Positions 1 to 10,439 of a DNA stretch of 64,000 nt are shown here, piece after piece. The stretch is from Lotus japonicus (lineage: Eukaryota > Streptophyta > Magnoliopsida > Fabales > Fabaceae): positions 32,307,158-32,371,157 of the forward strand of contig NC_080042.1 in assembly GCF_012489685.1 (NCBI RefSeq), read 5' to 3'. The translations under genes were made by a program, and so were the position numbers. The notes beneath the pieces were generated by a model, which did not search any database, had not been told where the DNA came from, and saw nothing but the letters and a program-made list of their open reading frames with translations. Position 1 is the stretch's first letter, and every line of letters begins with the position of its first letter.

Positions 1-1467
1 AGATTTCAACTGCTTGTAGCTGGCATACGTCCTCTCAACAAGAGCTACACAACAAAAGATCACGTCATAAGGGTCATCAGGTGTCTTCCTGAAAGTTGGA
101 TGCCTTTGGTGACTTCAATAGAGCTCACGAGAGATGTTGAGAATATGAGTTTAGAAGAACTCATCAGCATTTTGAAATGCCATGAGCTGAAGCGCTCAGA
201 GATGCAAGATCTGAGGAAAAAGTCCATAGCCTTGAAATCCAAATCTGAAAAGGCTAAGGTTGAGAAGTCAAAGGCTCTTCAAGCTGAAGAAGAAGAATCT
301 GAAGAAGCATCAGAAGATTCTGATGAAGATGAGCTAACTCTGATCTCCAAGAGACTCAACCGCATCTGGAAGCACAGGCAGAGCAAGTTCAAAGGCTCTG
401 GAAAGGCAAGAGGAAAGTCTGAATCCTCAGGTCAGAAGAAGTCATCAATCAAGGAAGTCACTTGCTTTGAGTGCAAAGAATCAGGGCACTACAAAAGTGA
501 CTGTCCAAAATTGAAGAAGGACAAGAAGCCAAAGAAGCACTTCAAGACCAAGAAGAGTCTGATGGTGACATTCGATGAATCAGAGTCAGAGGATGTTGAC
601 TCTGATGGTGAAGTCCAAGGACTCATGGCTATTGTCAAAGACAAAGGAACAGAGTCAAAGGAAGCTGTTGACTCTGACTCAGAATCAGAAGGAGATCCAG
701 ACTCTGACGATGAAAATGAGGTATTTGCTTCCTTCTCTACCTCTGAACTGAAACATGCTTTGTCTGATATCATGGATAAGTATAACTCCTTGTTGTCTAA
801 GCATAAGAAGCTGAAAAAGAACTTATCTGCTGTTTCTAAAACTCCTTCTGAACATGAGAAAATCATATCTGATTTGAAAAATGATAACCATGCTTTAGTT
901 AATTCTAACTCTGTGCTTAAGAATCAAATTGCAAAGTTAGAAGAAGTTATTGCCTGCGATGCCTCTGATAGTAAGCATGAATCTAAGTATGAAAAATCTT
1001 TTCAAAGATTCCTGGCTAAAAGCGTAGATAGAAGCTTAATGGCTTCAATGATCTATGGTGTAAGCAGAAATGGAATGCATGGCATTGGCTATTCTAAACC
1101 AATTAGAAATGAGCCTTCGGTGTCTAAAGCTAAATCCTTGTATGAATGCTTTGTTCCCTCTGGTACCATATTGCCTGATCCTGTACCTGCTGAAGTTGCT
1201 AAAAACCCTCTTAAAAAGGGATCTTTCTCTATGACTAAATATCATGCAAATATTCCTTTAAAATATCATGTTGAGACACCCAAGGTGATCAGAACCTTTG
1301 GGGTAACTAACAAAAGAGGACCCAGAAAGTGGGTACCTAAGGACAAGATTATCTATGTTGCAGATATCCTTGATAGCTCCACTGAAACACCAATCATGGT
1401 ATCTGGACAGTGGATGCTCGCGTCACATGACGGGAGAAAAGCGTATGTTCCGAGAGCTGAAACTTAA
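1..1467 (+). CDS. gag: Sirevirus A Gag (5' partial)
   Basis: Gag forms the cytoplasmic virus-like particle and packages the element RNA. Frame 1 is open from the first base, so the gene starts upstream of the window. The visible part begins in the copia-type gag (UBN2) domain. A CCHC zinc knuckle ([14 protein letters not shown]) at 463-504 binds nucleic acid. It is followed by a long acidic Ser/Asp/Glu-rich linker (about 570-720) and a region with coiled-coil potential. The last 116-179 bases overlap the pol frame, which lies at +1. The end, with residues GQWMLAS, is shared with the Gag of sirevirus D. The copy is intact as far as visible. Confidence 0.93.
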   Translation, partial: RFQLLVAGIRPLNKSYTTKDHVIRVIRCLPESWMPLVTSIELTRDVENMSLEELISILKCHELKRSEMQDLRKKSIALKSKSEKAKVEKSKALQAEEEESEEASEDSDEDELTLISKRLNRIWKHRQSKFKGSGKARGKSESSGQKKSSIKEVTCFECKESGHYKSDCPKLKKDKKPKKHFKTKKSLMVTFDESESEDVDSDGEVQGLMAIVKDKGTESKEAVDSDSESEGDPDSDDENEVFASFSTSELKHALSDIMDKYNSLLSKHKKLKKNLSAVSKTPSEHEKIISDLKNDNHALVNSNSVLKNQIAKLEEVIACDASDSKHESKYEKSFQRFLAKSVDRSLMASMIYGVSRNGMHGIGYSKPIRNEPSVSKAKSLYECFVPSGTILPDPVPAEVAKNPLKKGSFSMTKYHANIPLKYHVETPKVIRTFGVTNKRGPRKWVPKDKIIYVADILDSSTETPIMVSGQWMLASHDGRKAYVPRAET

Positions 1468-4459
1468 GCCTGGAGGCGAAGTTGGCTTTGGAGGAAATGA
1501 AAAGGGTAAAATTATTGGTACTGGTACTATTTGTGTAGATAGTAGTCCATGCATTGATAATGTTTTATTGGTAGACGGCTTAACACATAACTTATTGTCT
1601 ATAAGTCAATTAGCTGACAAGGGTTATGATGTTATATTCAATCAAAAGTCCTGCCGGGCTGTAAGTCAGATCGATGGCTCTGTTCTGTTTAACAGCAAGA
1701 GGAAGAACAACATTTATAAGATCAGATTATCTGAGTTGGAGGCTCAGAATGTGAAGTGCCTTCTGTCTGTTAATGAAGAGCAGTGGGTATGGCATAGACG
1801 GTTAGGGCATGCCAGTATGAGAAAGATTTCTCAGCTGAGCAAGCTAAACCTTGTCAGGGGCTTACCCAATCTGAAGTTCGCTTCAGACGCTCTTTGTGAA
1901 GCATGTCAGAAAGGCAAATTCACAAAAGTCCCTTTCAAGGCAAAGAATGTTGTCTCAACCTCAAGGCCGTTAGAACTTCTGCATATCGACCTGTTTGGAC
2001 CAGTGAAAACTGAGTCTATAGGTGGCAAGAGATATGGGATGGTTATCGTTGATGACTATAGCCGCTGGACATGGGTAAAGTTTCTAACCCGCAAGGATGA
2101 GTCTCATGCTGTGTTCTCTACCTTCATTGCTCAAGTGCAAAACGAGAAGGCTTGTAGAATTGTGCGTGTCAGAAGTGACCATGGTGGAGAGTTTGAGAAT
2201 GACAAGTTTGAGAGTCTGTTTGATTCCTATGGAATTACACATGATTTCTCTTGTCCCAGAACTCCTCAACAAAATGGTGTTGTTGAGAGGAAGAACAGAA
2301 CTCTTCAGGAGATGGCTAGAACCATGCTCCAAGAAACTGGCATGGCTAAGCACTTTTGGGCAGAGGCAGTAAATACAGCATGTTACATTCAGAACAGAAT
2401 CTCTGTGAGACCAATTCTGAATAAGACTCCTTATGAATTGTGGAAGAACATAAAACCCAACATTTCTTATTTTCATCCTTTTGGCTGTGTTTGTTATGTT
2501 CTCAATACTAAGGATAGATTGCATAAATTTGATGCTAAATCTTCTAAGTGTCTATTACTTGGTTATTCTGATAGATCTAAAGGTTTTAGATTTTATAATA
2601 CTGATGCTAAGACTATTGAAGAATCTATTCATGTTAGATTTGATGATAAGCTTGACTCTGACCAGTCAAAGCTAGTTGAAAAGTTTGCAGATTTAAGCAT
2701 TAATGTTTCTGACAAAGGCAAAGCTCCAGAGGAAGTTGAGCCAGAGGAAGATGAACCAGAGGAAGAAGCTGGTCCCTCTAACTCACAAACTCTGAAGAAG
2801 AGCAGAATCACTGCAGCTCATCCTAAGGAATTGATTCTGGGCAACAAAGATGAACCAGTCAGAACCAGATCTGCCTTCAGACCCTCTGAAGAGACCTTGC
2901 TGAGTCTGAAAGGATTGGTGTCCTTAATTGAACCCAAGTCCATAGATGAAGCTCTTCAGGACAAGGATTGGATTCTGGCCATGGAAGAAGAATTGAATCA
3001 ATTCTCCAAGAACGATGTTTGGAGCTTAGTGAAGAAGCCTGAGAATGTCCATGTTATTGGAACGAAATGGGTATTCAGAAACAAGCTAAATGAGAAAGGA
3101 GATGTAGTCAGAAACAAGGCAAGGCTAGTTGCTCAAGGCTACAGCCAGCAGGAAGGAATAGACTACACTGAAACATTTGCTCCAGTAGCAAGACTGGAAG
3201 CAATCAGACTATTGATTTCTTTCTCAGTAAATCACAACATAGTTCTACATCAGATGGACGTAAAGAGTGCCTTCCTAAATGGTTATATCTCAGAGGAAGT
3301 CTATGTTCATCAACCCCCAGGTTTTGAAGATGAAAAGAAACCAGACCATGTGTTCAAATTGAAGAAATCACTCTACGGTCTGAAGCAAGCTCCCAGAGCA
3401 TGGTATGAGAGACTTAGCTCATTCCTTCTGGAGAATGAGTTTGTAAGGGGTAAAGTAGATACAACTCTCTTTTGCAAGACTTATAAAGATGATATCTTAA
3501 TTGTGCAAATTTATGTTGATGATATTATATTTGGTTCTGCTAATCAATCTCTATGCAAAGAATTTTCTGAGATGATGCAGGCTGAATTTGAGATGAGTAT
3601 GATGGGAGAATTAAAGTACTTTCTGGGAATACAAGTTGATCAAACACCAGAAGGAACATATATCCATCAGAGCAAGTACACTAAAGAACTTCTGAAGAAG
3701 TTCAATATGCTGGAATCTACAGTGGCCAAGACTCCAATGCATCCAACATGCATTCTGGAAAAAGAAGATATAAGTGGTAAAGTATGTCAGAAGCTCTATC
3801 GTGGCATGATAGGTTCACTTCTGTACTTAACTGCATCTAGGCCAGACATATTATTTAGTGTTCATTTATGTGCTCGTTTCCAATCAGATCCAAGGGAAAC
3901 CCACTTAACTGCTGTTAAGAGAATCCTAAGGTATCTGAAAGGCACCACTAACCTTGGCTTGATGTATAAGAAAACATCAGAGTATAAGCTTTCAGGTTAT
4001 TGTGATGCTGATTATGCTGGAGATAGAACAGAGAGAAAAAGTACTTCTGGAAATTGTCAATTTCTGGGAAGCAATCTAGTCTCATGGGCAAGCAAGAGGC
4101 AATCAACCATTGCTCTATCAACTGCAGAGGCAGAATATATCTCAGCAGCAATATGCAGCACTCAGATGCTCTGGATGAAACATCAGCTGGAGGATTATCA
4201 GATCCTTGAGAGCAATATCCCAATCTATTGTGATAACACTGCTGCAATTTCGTTGAGCAAGAATCCTATCTTGCATTCAAGGGCAAAGCACATTGAGGTA
4301 AAGTATCACTTCATTAGAGATTATGTGCAGAAGGGCGTACTTCTTCTGAAGTTTGTTGATACTGACCATCAATGGGCAGATATCTTTACAAAGCCCTTAG
4401 CTGAAGATAGATTTAATTTTATTCTGAAAAATCTAAACATGGACTTTTGTCCAGAGTGA
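1355..4459 (+). CDS. pol: Sirevirus A Pol: protease, integrase, RT, RNase H
   Basis: This polyprotein cuts Gag-Pol, copies RNA to DNA and integrates it. Counting from the ATG at 1355, the protease motif DSG starts at residue 18 (base 1406). The GAG-pre-integrase motif WHRRLGH is at 146. The integrase DD35E triad is D212, D275 and E311. The RT motif YVDDIIFG is at 720, with D722 and D723. The RNase H motif CDADYAGD has its first Asp at 884. The frame is +1 to gag and opens at 1289. Because sirevirus D lacks an equivalent ATG, I think translation comes through a frameshift from gag rather than from this ATG. All catalytic residues are present and there are no stops. Confidence 0.95.
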   Translation: MLQISLIAPLKHQSWYLDSGCSRHMTGEKRMFRELKLKPGGEVGFGGNEKGKIIGTGTICVDSSPCIDNVLLVDGLTHNLLSISQLADKGYDVIFNQKSCRAVSQIDGSVLFNSKRKNNIYKIRLSELEAQNVKCLLSVNEEQWVWHRRLGHASMRKISQLSKLNLVRGLPNLKFASDALCEACQKGKFTKVPFKAKNVVSTSRPLELLHIDLFGPVKTESIGGKRYGMVIVDDYSRWTWVKFLTRKDESHAVFSTFIAQVQNEKACRIVRVRSDHGGEFENDKFESLFDSYGITHDFSCPRTPQQNGVVERKNRTLQEMARTMLQETGMAKHFWAEAVNTACYIQNRISVRPILNKTPYELWKNIKPNISYFHPFGCVCYVLNTKDRLHKFDAKSSKCLLLGYSDRSKGFRFYNTDAKTIEESIHVRFDDKLDSDQSKLVEKFADLSINVSDKGKAPEEVEPEEDEPEEEAGPSNSQTLKKSRITAAHPKELILGNKDEPVRTRSAFRPSEETLLSLKGLVSLIEPKSIDEALQDKDWILAMEEELNQFSKNDVWSLVKKPENVHVIGTKWVFRNKLNEKGDVVRNKARLVAQGYSQQEGIDYTETFAPVARLEAIRLLISFSVNHNIVLHQMDVKSAFLNGYISEEVYVHQPPGFEDEKKPDHVFKLKKSLYGLKQAPRAWYERLSSFLLENEFVRGKVDTTLFCKTYKDDILIVQIYVDDIIFGSANQSLCKEFSEMMQAEFEMSMMGELKYFLGIQVDQTPEGTYIHQSKYTKELLKKFNMLESTVAKTPMHPTCILEKEDISGKVCQKLYRGMIGSLLYLTASRPDILFSVHLCARFQSDPRETHLTAVKRILRYLKGTTNLGLMYKKTSEYKLSGYCDADYAGDRTERKSTSGNCQFLGSNLVSWASKRQSTIALSTAEAEYISAAICSTQMLWMKHQLEDYQILESNIPIYCDNTAAISLSKNPILHSRAKHIEVKYHFIRDYVQKGVLLLKFVDTDHQWADIFTKPLAEDRFNFILKNLNMDFCPE
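1404..1441 (+). other. Dual-frame gag/pol overlap core
   Basis: These 38 bases encode the Gag C-terminus in frame 1 and the protease active site ([10 protein letters not shown]) in frame 2. They match positions 54831-54868 of sirevirus D at 37 of 38 bases, although the two elements are otherwise clearly diverged at synonymous sites. The identity is seen directly. That both frames are under constraint is inferred. Confidence 0.8.
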
Positions 4460-4902
4460 AGATAGATCAGAACCTCTGACTATGATACTTCTTGATCAGA
4501 AGATGTCTAGTCCAGAAGGTAACTCAATCAGAGTGTGTGTGCCCACTGGTACTGACTCTGAAGCTGAGACAACAACACGTGCGTCAGAATTTCTGATGCA
4601 TAGTTCCTTGTGCCCGTGTGACAGTCTGTTGTGATTGCGTGTAGATATGCTTATCTCCTGTGTGTGATTGTGTATTTTACTGTTACTGTGTATCTTTAAT
4701 TTTCAACCGTTGATCTTAAAGTGCTTTTTGAATCAACAACGGTTATTTGATAAAACCCACTATACACACACGTTCTCTCTCACTTCCGGTTTTCACTCTC
4801 GCACTCCCTGCTTTTCAAAACCGCCTCCTTCGTGATTTCTCTCTCGATCTCTCTTCATCCTTCAAACTTCATCTTCTACCTCAAACCTTCAACCTCTTCA
4901 AA
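4460..4902 (+). other. Leader between pol and third ORF of A
   Basis: No gene is seen in these 443 bases. They hold pyrimidine-rich runs and an imperfect inverted repeat at about 4704-4744 (AACCGTTGAT against its complement with 3 extra bases), which could fold just before the third ORF. The frame of the third ORF is also open upstream to 4747, but that stretch reads as low-complexity Ser/Leu/Phe and looks like untranslated leader. Confidence 0.5.
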
Positions 4903-7752
4903 ATGGTGAGACAAACCAGAAGATCTACTGCAAATGCACCTCAGTTCCCTCACATGGTAGTCGGGTTGGCAACGGGTCAACGGGGCTCTGAGAACCCAGC
5001 ACAAGAACAAGCTCAAGCTCAAGAGGAGATTGTTCCTATTGCAGAACGGGGCTGTGCCGTTCACTGTGTATTTCCTCCTGAGGAACTCCAAGTCCTTGCA
5101 GAATGGAGATTCAACCTCGACAACTTGGCTGCAAATGGGTTTGATCTTCGTCCTGAAGTCCAAGCTCAAGGTTGGGGAAACTACTTCAATCGACTTCGAG
5201 GACCGGTGTATGAGAAGCTGGTAAAGGAATTCTGGAAGCACGCTGATTGTGATGACACTCAGGTGGTCTCTTACATACTGGGTAGGAAGATCATCATCAC
5301 GGAGAAGTCATTCGTGAATCTGCTAGGTGCAGAAACTGCTCATGGGTATCGGTTCTCACTGACGGAATCGAAGCTGAAACCCAGAACCAAGGACATCGTC
5401 AACAAGGCCCTGTACACCACCTTCAAACCGGGCAAGACGAGCTACAAAGTGATGGACCTTCAACCCAAACTCAGGGTCTGGCACAAGATCCTGCTCAACT
5501 GCATCAATCAACGACCAAAGGGCAGTTCTCCAGACTACATCAACTTCAATCAGAAGGCGATGCTGTTCTTCATTCAAGACAAGGAGAAGATCTGCCTTCC
5601 CTACTTCCTGTTCTCCTATTTGAAGGAATGCATCCGGAAGTCTCGCACCACCTCCTCCATCAAGTCAGCCATCAAATATATCCCTTTTGGGAGGCTGATC
5701 TCAGACTTTCTCATTGAAAGCAACTTGGTGCAAGATTTGATCAATGCTGGTTGCACAGAGGATTTGAGCACAATTGTTAGCGATGTCTTCACTGCCAACT
5801 CTCTGAAGAAGATGGGTTTGGTCCAGAAGAAGATTGCTCCTGCTCATGAGGACACATCTTCTGAGATCAGAGGAAGAAGAATGCCTCTGAATGACTACCC
5901 TCTGTGGACTCAAGCAGACCATCCTGAAGCCATCAGATGCTATGTTGAAGACCTCAGGGCTCAAGGATTCGAGATTGACCTTGATGATTTCGTCAGCAGA
6001 CTTCCACCAGCTCCAGAGTTTCCTTCTCCTCCCAAGAAGAAAACCAAGAGGAAGATGGTTCTGGACGAATCCTCAGAGGAATCTGATGTCCCTCTGGTCA
6101 AGAAGGCGAAGAGCAAGCCTGATGATGATGATGGTGATGATAGTGAGGATGGTCCTCCAAAGAAGAAGCAGAAGAAAGTCAGAATTGTGGTGAAGCCTAC
6201 TCGGGTGGAACCAGCTGCTGCAGAGGTCAGAAGGACTGAACCTCCTGCCAGAGTGACTCGATCATCAGCACATACAAGTAAGCCTGCACTTACCTCTGAT
6301 GATGATTTGAATTTATTTGATGCACTCCCAATTTCTGCCTTACTCCAACACTCTTCAAATCCCCTCACTCCTATTCATGAATCCCAGCCAGCCGCACAAA
6401 CCACCTCTCCACCACATTCCCCAAGATCTTCATTCTTTCAACCTTCTCCTACTGAAGCACCACTCTGGAATTTGCTTCAGAACCAACCCTCTAGGTCAGA
6501 AGATCCAACCTCTCTCCTTACCATTCCATACGACCCATTAACTTCTGAACCCATCATCCCCAACCAACCAGAACCCAAACCAACAGAACCACAACCCAGA
6601 ACGTCTGATCACTCTGCTCCCAGAGCATCAGCACGTCCTGCTGTCAGAACCACGGATACAGACTCTTCATCAGCCTTCACACCTGTATCCTTCCCCATCA
6701 ATGTCTTTGACTCTCCTCCCTCCAATACCTCTGAATCACTTAGAAAATTCATGGAGGTTAGGAAAGAGAAGGTATCTGCCTTGGAAGAATATTACCTTAC
6801 CTGTCCAAGCCCTAGGCAATATCCTGGCCCTAGACCTGAACGTCTAGTTGACCCAGATGAACCTATCTTGGCCAATCCTATCCAAGAGGCAGACCCCTTA
6901 GTCCAACAGGCTCACCCTGTCCCTGACCAACAAGAGCCAATTCAACCAGACCCTGAACCTGAACAATCAGTATCTAACCAATCCTCGGTTAGATCACCTC
7001 ACCCTCTGGTTGAAACTTCAGACCCTCACCGTGGAACCTCTGAACCCAATGCTCCCATAATTAACATTGGTTCTCCACAAGGTGCCTCTGAAGCTCATAG
7101 CAGCAATCACCCAGCCTCTCCTGCACCCAACCTCTCCATCATTCCCTATACTCACCTTCAACCCACATCTCTCTCTGAGTGCATCAATATTTTCAATCAT
7201 GAAGCCTCCTTGAGGCTCCGCAATGTGCACGGTCAGACTGACCTCTGTGAGAATGCTGAAAATGTGGCTGATGAGTGGAACAATTTGAGCACTTGGCTGG
7301 TGGCTCAGTTTCCCGTTATGCTGCAGCTCCTGCATGCAGAGGGAAGTCAGAGCATTGAGGCTGCAAAGCAAAGGTTTGCTAGGAGGGTGGCTCTTCATGA
7401 ACTCGAACAGAGAACCAAGCTTCTTGAAGCCATTGAAGAAGCCAAGAGACAGAAAGAACAAGAAGAAGAAGTTGCCCGTCAAGCAGCAGCTCAGGCTGAA
7501 CAAGCCAGACTTGAGGCCGAACGTCTTGAAGCTGAGGCTGAGGCAGAGCGACTTGCACCAGTTCTGTTTACTCCTGCTGCTTCTGCTTCCATTCCAGAAC
7601 CTCAAGCTGCTCAGAACGTTCCTTCCAGCTCTACTCCGACAAGCTCATCCAGACTCGACATCATGGAACAACGTCTTGACACTCATGAATCCATGCTGAT
7701 TGAGATGAAGCACATGATGATGGAACTTCTGCGCCGTACTGACAAATCTTAG
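4903..7752 (+). CDS. Sirevirus A third ORF (so-called env-like protein), intact
   Basis: This protein of 949 residues sits where sireviruses carry an 'env-like' ORF. I chose the ATG at 4903 (context AAAATGG, first residues MVRQTRRS) over 4747. Residues about 40-300 resemble the plant transposon-protein domain (Pfam Transposase_32 type): a WGNYFNRL/VYEKLVKEFW block, then LPYFLFSYLKE and FGRLISDFLIESN. Two basic clusters that look like nuclear localisation signals lie near residues 377 (PKKKTKRK) and 420 (KKKQKK). A Pro/Ser/Glu-rich linker follows, then a Glu/Ala/Arg-rich coiled coil at the end. I see no signal peptide and no membrane span, so an envelope role is not supported by the sequence. 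The function is unknown. Confidence 0.85.
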   Translation: MVRQTRRSTANAPQFPHMVVGLATGQRGSENPAQEQAQAQEEIVPIAERGCAVHCVFPPEELQVLAEWRFNLDNLAANGFDLRPEVQAQGWGNYFNRLRGPVYEKLVKEFWKHADCDDTQVVSYILGRKIIITEKSFVNLLGAETAHGYRFSLTESKLKPRTKDIVNKALYTTFKPGKTSYKVMDLQPKLRVWHKILLNCINQRPKGSSPDYINFNQKAMLFFIQDKEKICLPYFLFSYLKECIRKSRTTSSIKSAIKYIPFGRLISDFLIESNLVQDLINAGCTEDLSTIVSDVFTANSLKKMGLVQKKIAPAHEDTSSEIRGRRMPLNDYPLWTQADHPEAIRCYVEDLRAQGFEIDLDDFVSRLPPAPEFPSPPKKKTKRKMVLDESSEESDVPLVKKAKSKPDDDDGDDSEDGPPKKKQKKVRIVVKPTRVEPAAAEVRRTEPPARVTRSSAHTSKPALTSDDDLNLFDALPISALLQHSSNPLTPIHESQPAAQTTSPPHSPRSSFFQPSPTEAPLWNLLQNQPSRSEDPTSLLTIPYDPLTSEPIIPNQPEPKPTEPQPRTSDHSAPRASARPAVRTTDTDSSSAFTPVSFPINVFDSPPSNTSESLRKFMEVRKEKVSALEEYYLTCPSPRQYPGPRPERLVDPDEPILANPIQEADPLVQQAHPVPDQQEPIQPDPEPEQSVSNQSSVRSPHPLVETSDPHRGTSEPNAPIINIGSPQGASEAHSSNHPASPAPNLSIIPYTHLQPTSLSECINIFNHEASLRLRNVHGQTDLCENAENVADEWNNLSTWLVAQFPVMLQLLHAEGSQSIEAAKQRFARRVALHELEQRTKLLEAIEEAKRQKEQEEEVARQAAAQAEQARLEAERLEAEAEAERLAPVLFTPAASASIPEPQAAQNVPSSSTPTSSSRLDIMEQRLDTHESMLIEMKHMMMELLRRTDKS

Positions 7753-7951
7753 TTTTTTAGGATCTCTTCTTTTTCTTCTTTTTCCTTTTTATTTAACGTT
7801 GTTTTATTTAAACTCTGCTTATTTACTTACTTTAATTTGTTCATTTGTGATTCTATATGCATATATCTATATATATTTGTGGCACATATGTTTGCAAAAC
7901 CTGTTTTATTCATCATTGCTCTATGTTTACATCATACATTATTCCCTATAT

Positions 7952-8344
7952 CTAGAATGGAGGATCCTTCCTCATTCTTCTGCATTCTTGGCGCTGCTCC
8001 ACTCTTTCCTTCTCCAGACGATCCAATGCATACTCTATGTTGCCAAGTTTGATGCTCAGATCATCTTTTTCTAGACTATCTTCTGTCGTCTTGAGTCTCT
8101 TTTCCACAGTCTCCTTCTCTTCCAGCAGATTCAGCTCCCGCTGGCAAAGCTCCTGAATCTCTTCCACGAAGCAGAGGAACTCCTTCAGATCTTTCTCCAT
8201 CGCTGGACCAAGATCTTCTTCAAGCAGTGTCTTCGTCAGCTCTTGTATGGTCTTTGTACCATCGGGATGCCTAATATTGAGGAACATATCTTCCTCAAAC
8301 GCCTTCCTTCTGAGCTCTTCTAATGCCATTCTGTATGATGCCAT
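7952..8344 (-). CDS. Antisense coiled-coil ORF of sirevirus A (130 aa)
   Basis: This gene is encoded opposite to gag-pol, between the third ORF and the LTR. The ATG at 8344 (MASY) is chosen because copies B and C begin at the same point with MASY and MASF. The N-terminal motif KAFEEDMFLNIRHP is followed by Glu/Lys/Leu-rich helices with coiled-coil character. The end reads MRKDPPF, shared with copy C (MRKNPPF). I do not recognise the family and see no catalytic motif. A TATA box (8395-8402) and an upstream ACCGGT box (8485-8500) sit before the ATG on this strand. Antisense ORFs are known in some plant LTR elements, such as Grande and RIRE2. I know of none described for this family but cannot search. 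Confidence 0.72.
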   Translation of the reverse strand: MASYRMALEELRRKAFEEDMFLNIRHPDGTKTIQELTKTLLEEDLGPAMEKDLKEFLCFVEEIQELCQRELNLLEEKETVEKRLKTTEDSLEKDDLSIKLGNIEYALDRLEKERVEQRQECRRMRKDPPF

Positions 8345-8394
8345 TTTTTTTCTGAATATTATTCGAGGTGTGAAGCTTACCTTTCTCTCCAACG

Positions 8395-8402
8395 TTTTTA
8401 TA
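8395..8402 (-). promoter_or_regulatory. TATA box of antisense ORF A
   Basis: On the minus strand this reads TATAAAAA, about 51 bases before the antisense ATG. The equivalent sites in B (TATATAAA) and C (TATAAATA) differ in bases but each keeps a good TATA box, which argues for function. Confidence 0.65.
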
Positions 8403-8484
8403 GGCTTCACTTTCTCTCTGAAAGTTAATGCTCTTACAGTTTCTCGAGGTTAAGTACTTGGTAACTGACCCTTCTATTTCCTCA

Positions 8485-8500
8485 CTTGACCGGTGGTAAA
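8485..8500 (-). promoter_or_regulatory. Conserved upstream box of antisense ORF A
   Basis: The minus strand reads TTTACCACCGGTCAAG, with a central ACCGGT palindrome. The same 16 bases occur at 11185-11200 (B) and 18001-18016 (C), always 82-83 bases upstream of the TATA box. A cis-element for the antisense transcript is inferred. Confidence 0.5.
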
Positions 8501-8652
8501 CGTTCATCCCTTGCATTAACTCTTCTATTTATTATCGCCTCACTCTGATTCTTACATCGTCTTCTTTTTCTTTCAACTTAGACCTTCTCTAACGGGGAAG
8601 TACCTTGTACTTCAAGCTAAGTTTTTCACACCCCAAGCTTTTTGCTTATGAC

Positions 8653-9145
8653 AAAAAGGGGGAGTAAACCCAGTTTTTGATGTGTAAGATGTGTTAGTGT
8701 GACTTATTTTTCTTTTGGAGATTTTAAGAGTTCCACCTTCATGACCATAGATGTGTCACTGGGCAAATACAAGGAATACATTTCACTTCTTCTGAAGTGA
8801 TTCTAAGTTGACTCTGATACCCAAGACTCTGATACCTTGTCCATGACTCTGATCACTTATGCGCTCTGATTATTCGTTTTTCATCTATGTCATAAGCTTT
8901 TCACTCTGAACTCTTATATGATTTAGCTCAGAATCTAGACTTTACTAACGTTTTCATCAAGTATTAGATTCAGGGGGAGCTAAGCTCAGAATCAAGCAGT
9001 GACTTGAATTCAGAATGAGCAAGATAAACTATTCACATCAGGATAAGTCTTATTCTATATCTCTAAACTCTGAGTGAATTCAGTTTAATGTTTAAGAATT
9101 GTTCATCAAAAATCTTAGTTTTGTCATCATCAAAAAGGGGGAGAT
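8653..9145 (+). other. Polypurine tract cluster of A
   Basis: An AAAAAGGGGGAG tract at 8653-8664 is repeated directly before the LTR (about 9132-9145). A shorter GGGGGAG run lies near 8972. The last tract primes plus-strand synthesis. Several polypurine tracts before the 3' LTR are a known sirevirus habit. The rest of 8411-9145 is non-coding and rich in CTCTGA words. Confidence 0.75.
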
Positions 9146-10362
9146 TGTAAGATCAAGTTTTGATCTAGTAGTACAACTCTATGTTTTGATGATTACAAGT
9201 TAACCTTTTGATATGAACAATTGTGGTACTCTAACGTGTTTTTCTGAGTGTGCTATTTACAGGCTCTGACCCTGACTCAATTTCACACGAATCAGAAGCA
9301 CTGTGTATAAAGGGTAACCCAAGCAACGCTTTCGCATTCACCATGTTCAGTATGAACAGTGGAAAAGCTTCAGAAGATCTGAAGCTATACAAACTCTGAT
9401 GAGGACTCAGTCGCTAGAAGCTCTGATGATCCAGAAGTTCTGACAACCAAGAAACACTGAAGGTTCAGATGTTCCGATGGTGTAGAAGACTCTGAAGATC
9501 CAGAAGCTGAATAGTGGAAACTCTGAAGTCCAGAAGCAAGAAACTCTGAAGGCCATGTTCTTCCCTCTGAGTTCAGAATCAGAAGATACAATGGTCAGAG
9601 GATCTGTGCTTTCCCTCTGACTCTGATCAACCTGCTTCACAAGTTCCAATACGAAGCATTCCTCTGATCAGAAGTCTCCTAGGTTAAAAGGTCAAGTCGC
9701 TATCCAAGTACAAAAGCAAGTGTACCTTCCTGACGACCTACCTAACGTTCTCAGCCACAGCAGAAGCTGGATTTTCCAGAACTGCCCTCCAACGGTAGCA
9801 TTTCCATGCAACGCTCAACCCTAATCCTTGGAGTATATATAGAGGCTGAAGATTGAAAGAAGCGGCTAGAAGAAGAAAAAATATACAAGAAGCAATACAC
9901 ACGCGCAAGATATATTCTAAGCTTTCTTTCATCTTGTAATTTATTTTAGTTTACACTCAGCTTATTCAGAAGCAAACCCTTGTAAACACCAACCTCAAAC
10001 AGTTGTTTGATTTTCCTTTAGGAGATCAAGGTTGATCGGATCCTAGAGAAGACTAAGAGAGTGAATCTTAGTGTGAGCTAAGTCAGTGTAATTGTTAGTC
10101 ACTTGTAGGTTTCAAGTGCAGTTGTAACTCTTACCTGATTAGTGGATTGCCTTCATTCTAAGAAGGAAGAAATCACCTTAACGGGTGGACTGGAGTAGCT
10201 TGAGTGATTTATCAAGTGAACCAGGATAAAATCCTTGTGTGATTTTCTATCTCTATCTTTTGCACTTAGTTCTCGAAAAGATTTGTTAAAATCTTTAAGG
10301 TGGTAGTTTTGTACTGAAAACGTTATTCAAACCCCCCCTTTCTACCGTTTTTCATACCTTCA
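9146..10362 (+). repeat. 3' LTR of sirevirus A
   Basis: This LTR starts with TG after the polypurine tract and ends with CA. A TATA box is at 9834-9841 (TATATATA). The U3 part holds degenerate repeats built on CTCTGAAGATCCAGAAG. Near the end is the CCCCCCC run shared by all four sirevirus LTRs in the window. Length is 1217 bases. It is very close to the LTR of B and more distant from that of C. Confidence 0.92.
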
Positions 10363-10439
10363 TTGACATTCATGAATCCATGCTGATTGAGATGAAGCAC
10401 ATGATGATGGAACTTCTGCGACGATCTGACAAACCTTAG
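10363..10439 (+). pseudogene. Third ORF of B, last codons only
   Basis: The last 25 or so codons of the third ORF are present, with the reading frame and the TAG stop kept as in A (end motif MELLRR). The rest of the gene is separated from it by element A and is outside the window. Confidence 0.8.

Larger units (their letters stand above)
1..10362 (+). mobile_element. Sirevirus A (Ty1/copia), 5' part outside window
   Basis: The order gag, pol (protease-integrase-RT-RNase H), a long third ORF, an antisense ORF, a cluster of polypurine tracts and a 1.2 kb LTR is that of the plant sirevirus (SIRE/Maximus) branch of Ty1/copia. The window opens inside gag, so the 5' LTR, the primer site and the start of gag are missing. 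All three sense ORFs are free of stops, so the copy is young. The right end (LTR ending in CA at 10362) abuts the tail of the third ORF of a second copy, not a primer site. This points to insertion of A into another sirevirus. Confidence 0.93.

Noticed and set aside
489..866. Minus-strand ORF opposite gag of A
   Set aside because: It is a mirror of the acidic Ser/Asp/Glu-rich gag linker; Ser/Glu repeats often open the opposite frame.
4747..4902. N-terminal extension of the third ORF of A from an upstream ATG
   Set aside because: The added residues are low-complexity Ser/Leu/Phe from a pyrimidine-rich leader. The homologue in C has no such part, and the ATG at 4903 has a better context.
8345..8385. 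Short intron in the 5' leader of the antisense ORF (AGGTAAG and TTCAG words)
   Set aside because: It would be about 30 bases, below the usual plant minimum, and the sites are not kept in C.
9385..9649. Minus-strand ORFs inside LTRs A and B (9385-9649, 12083-12347)
   Set aside because: They come from CTCTGA/AGAAG repeats in U3, are low complexity and have no ATG-based conservation in C.
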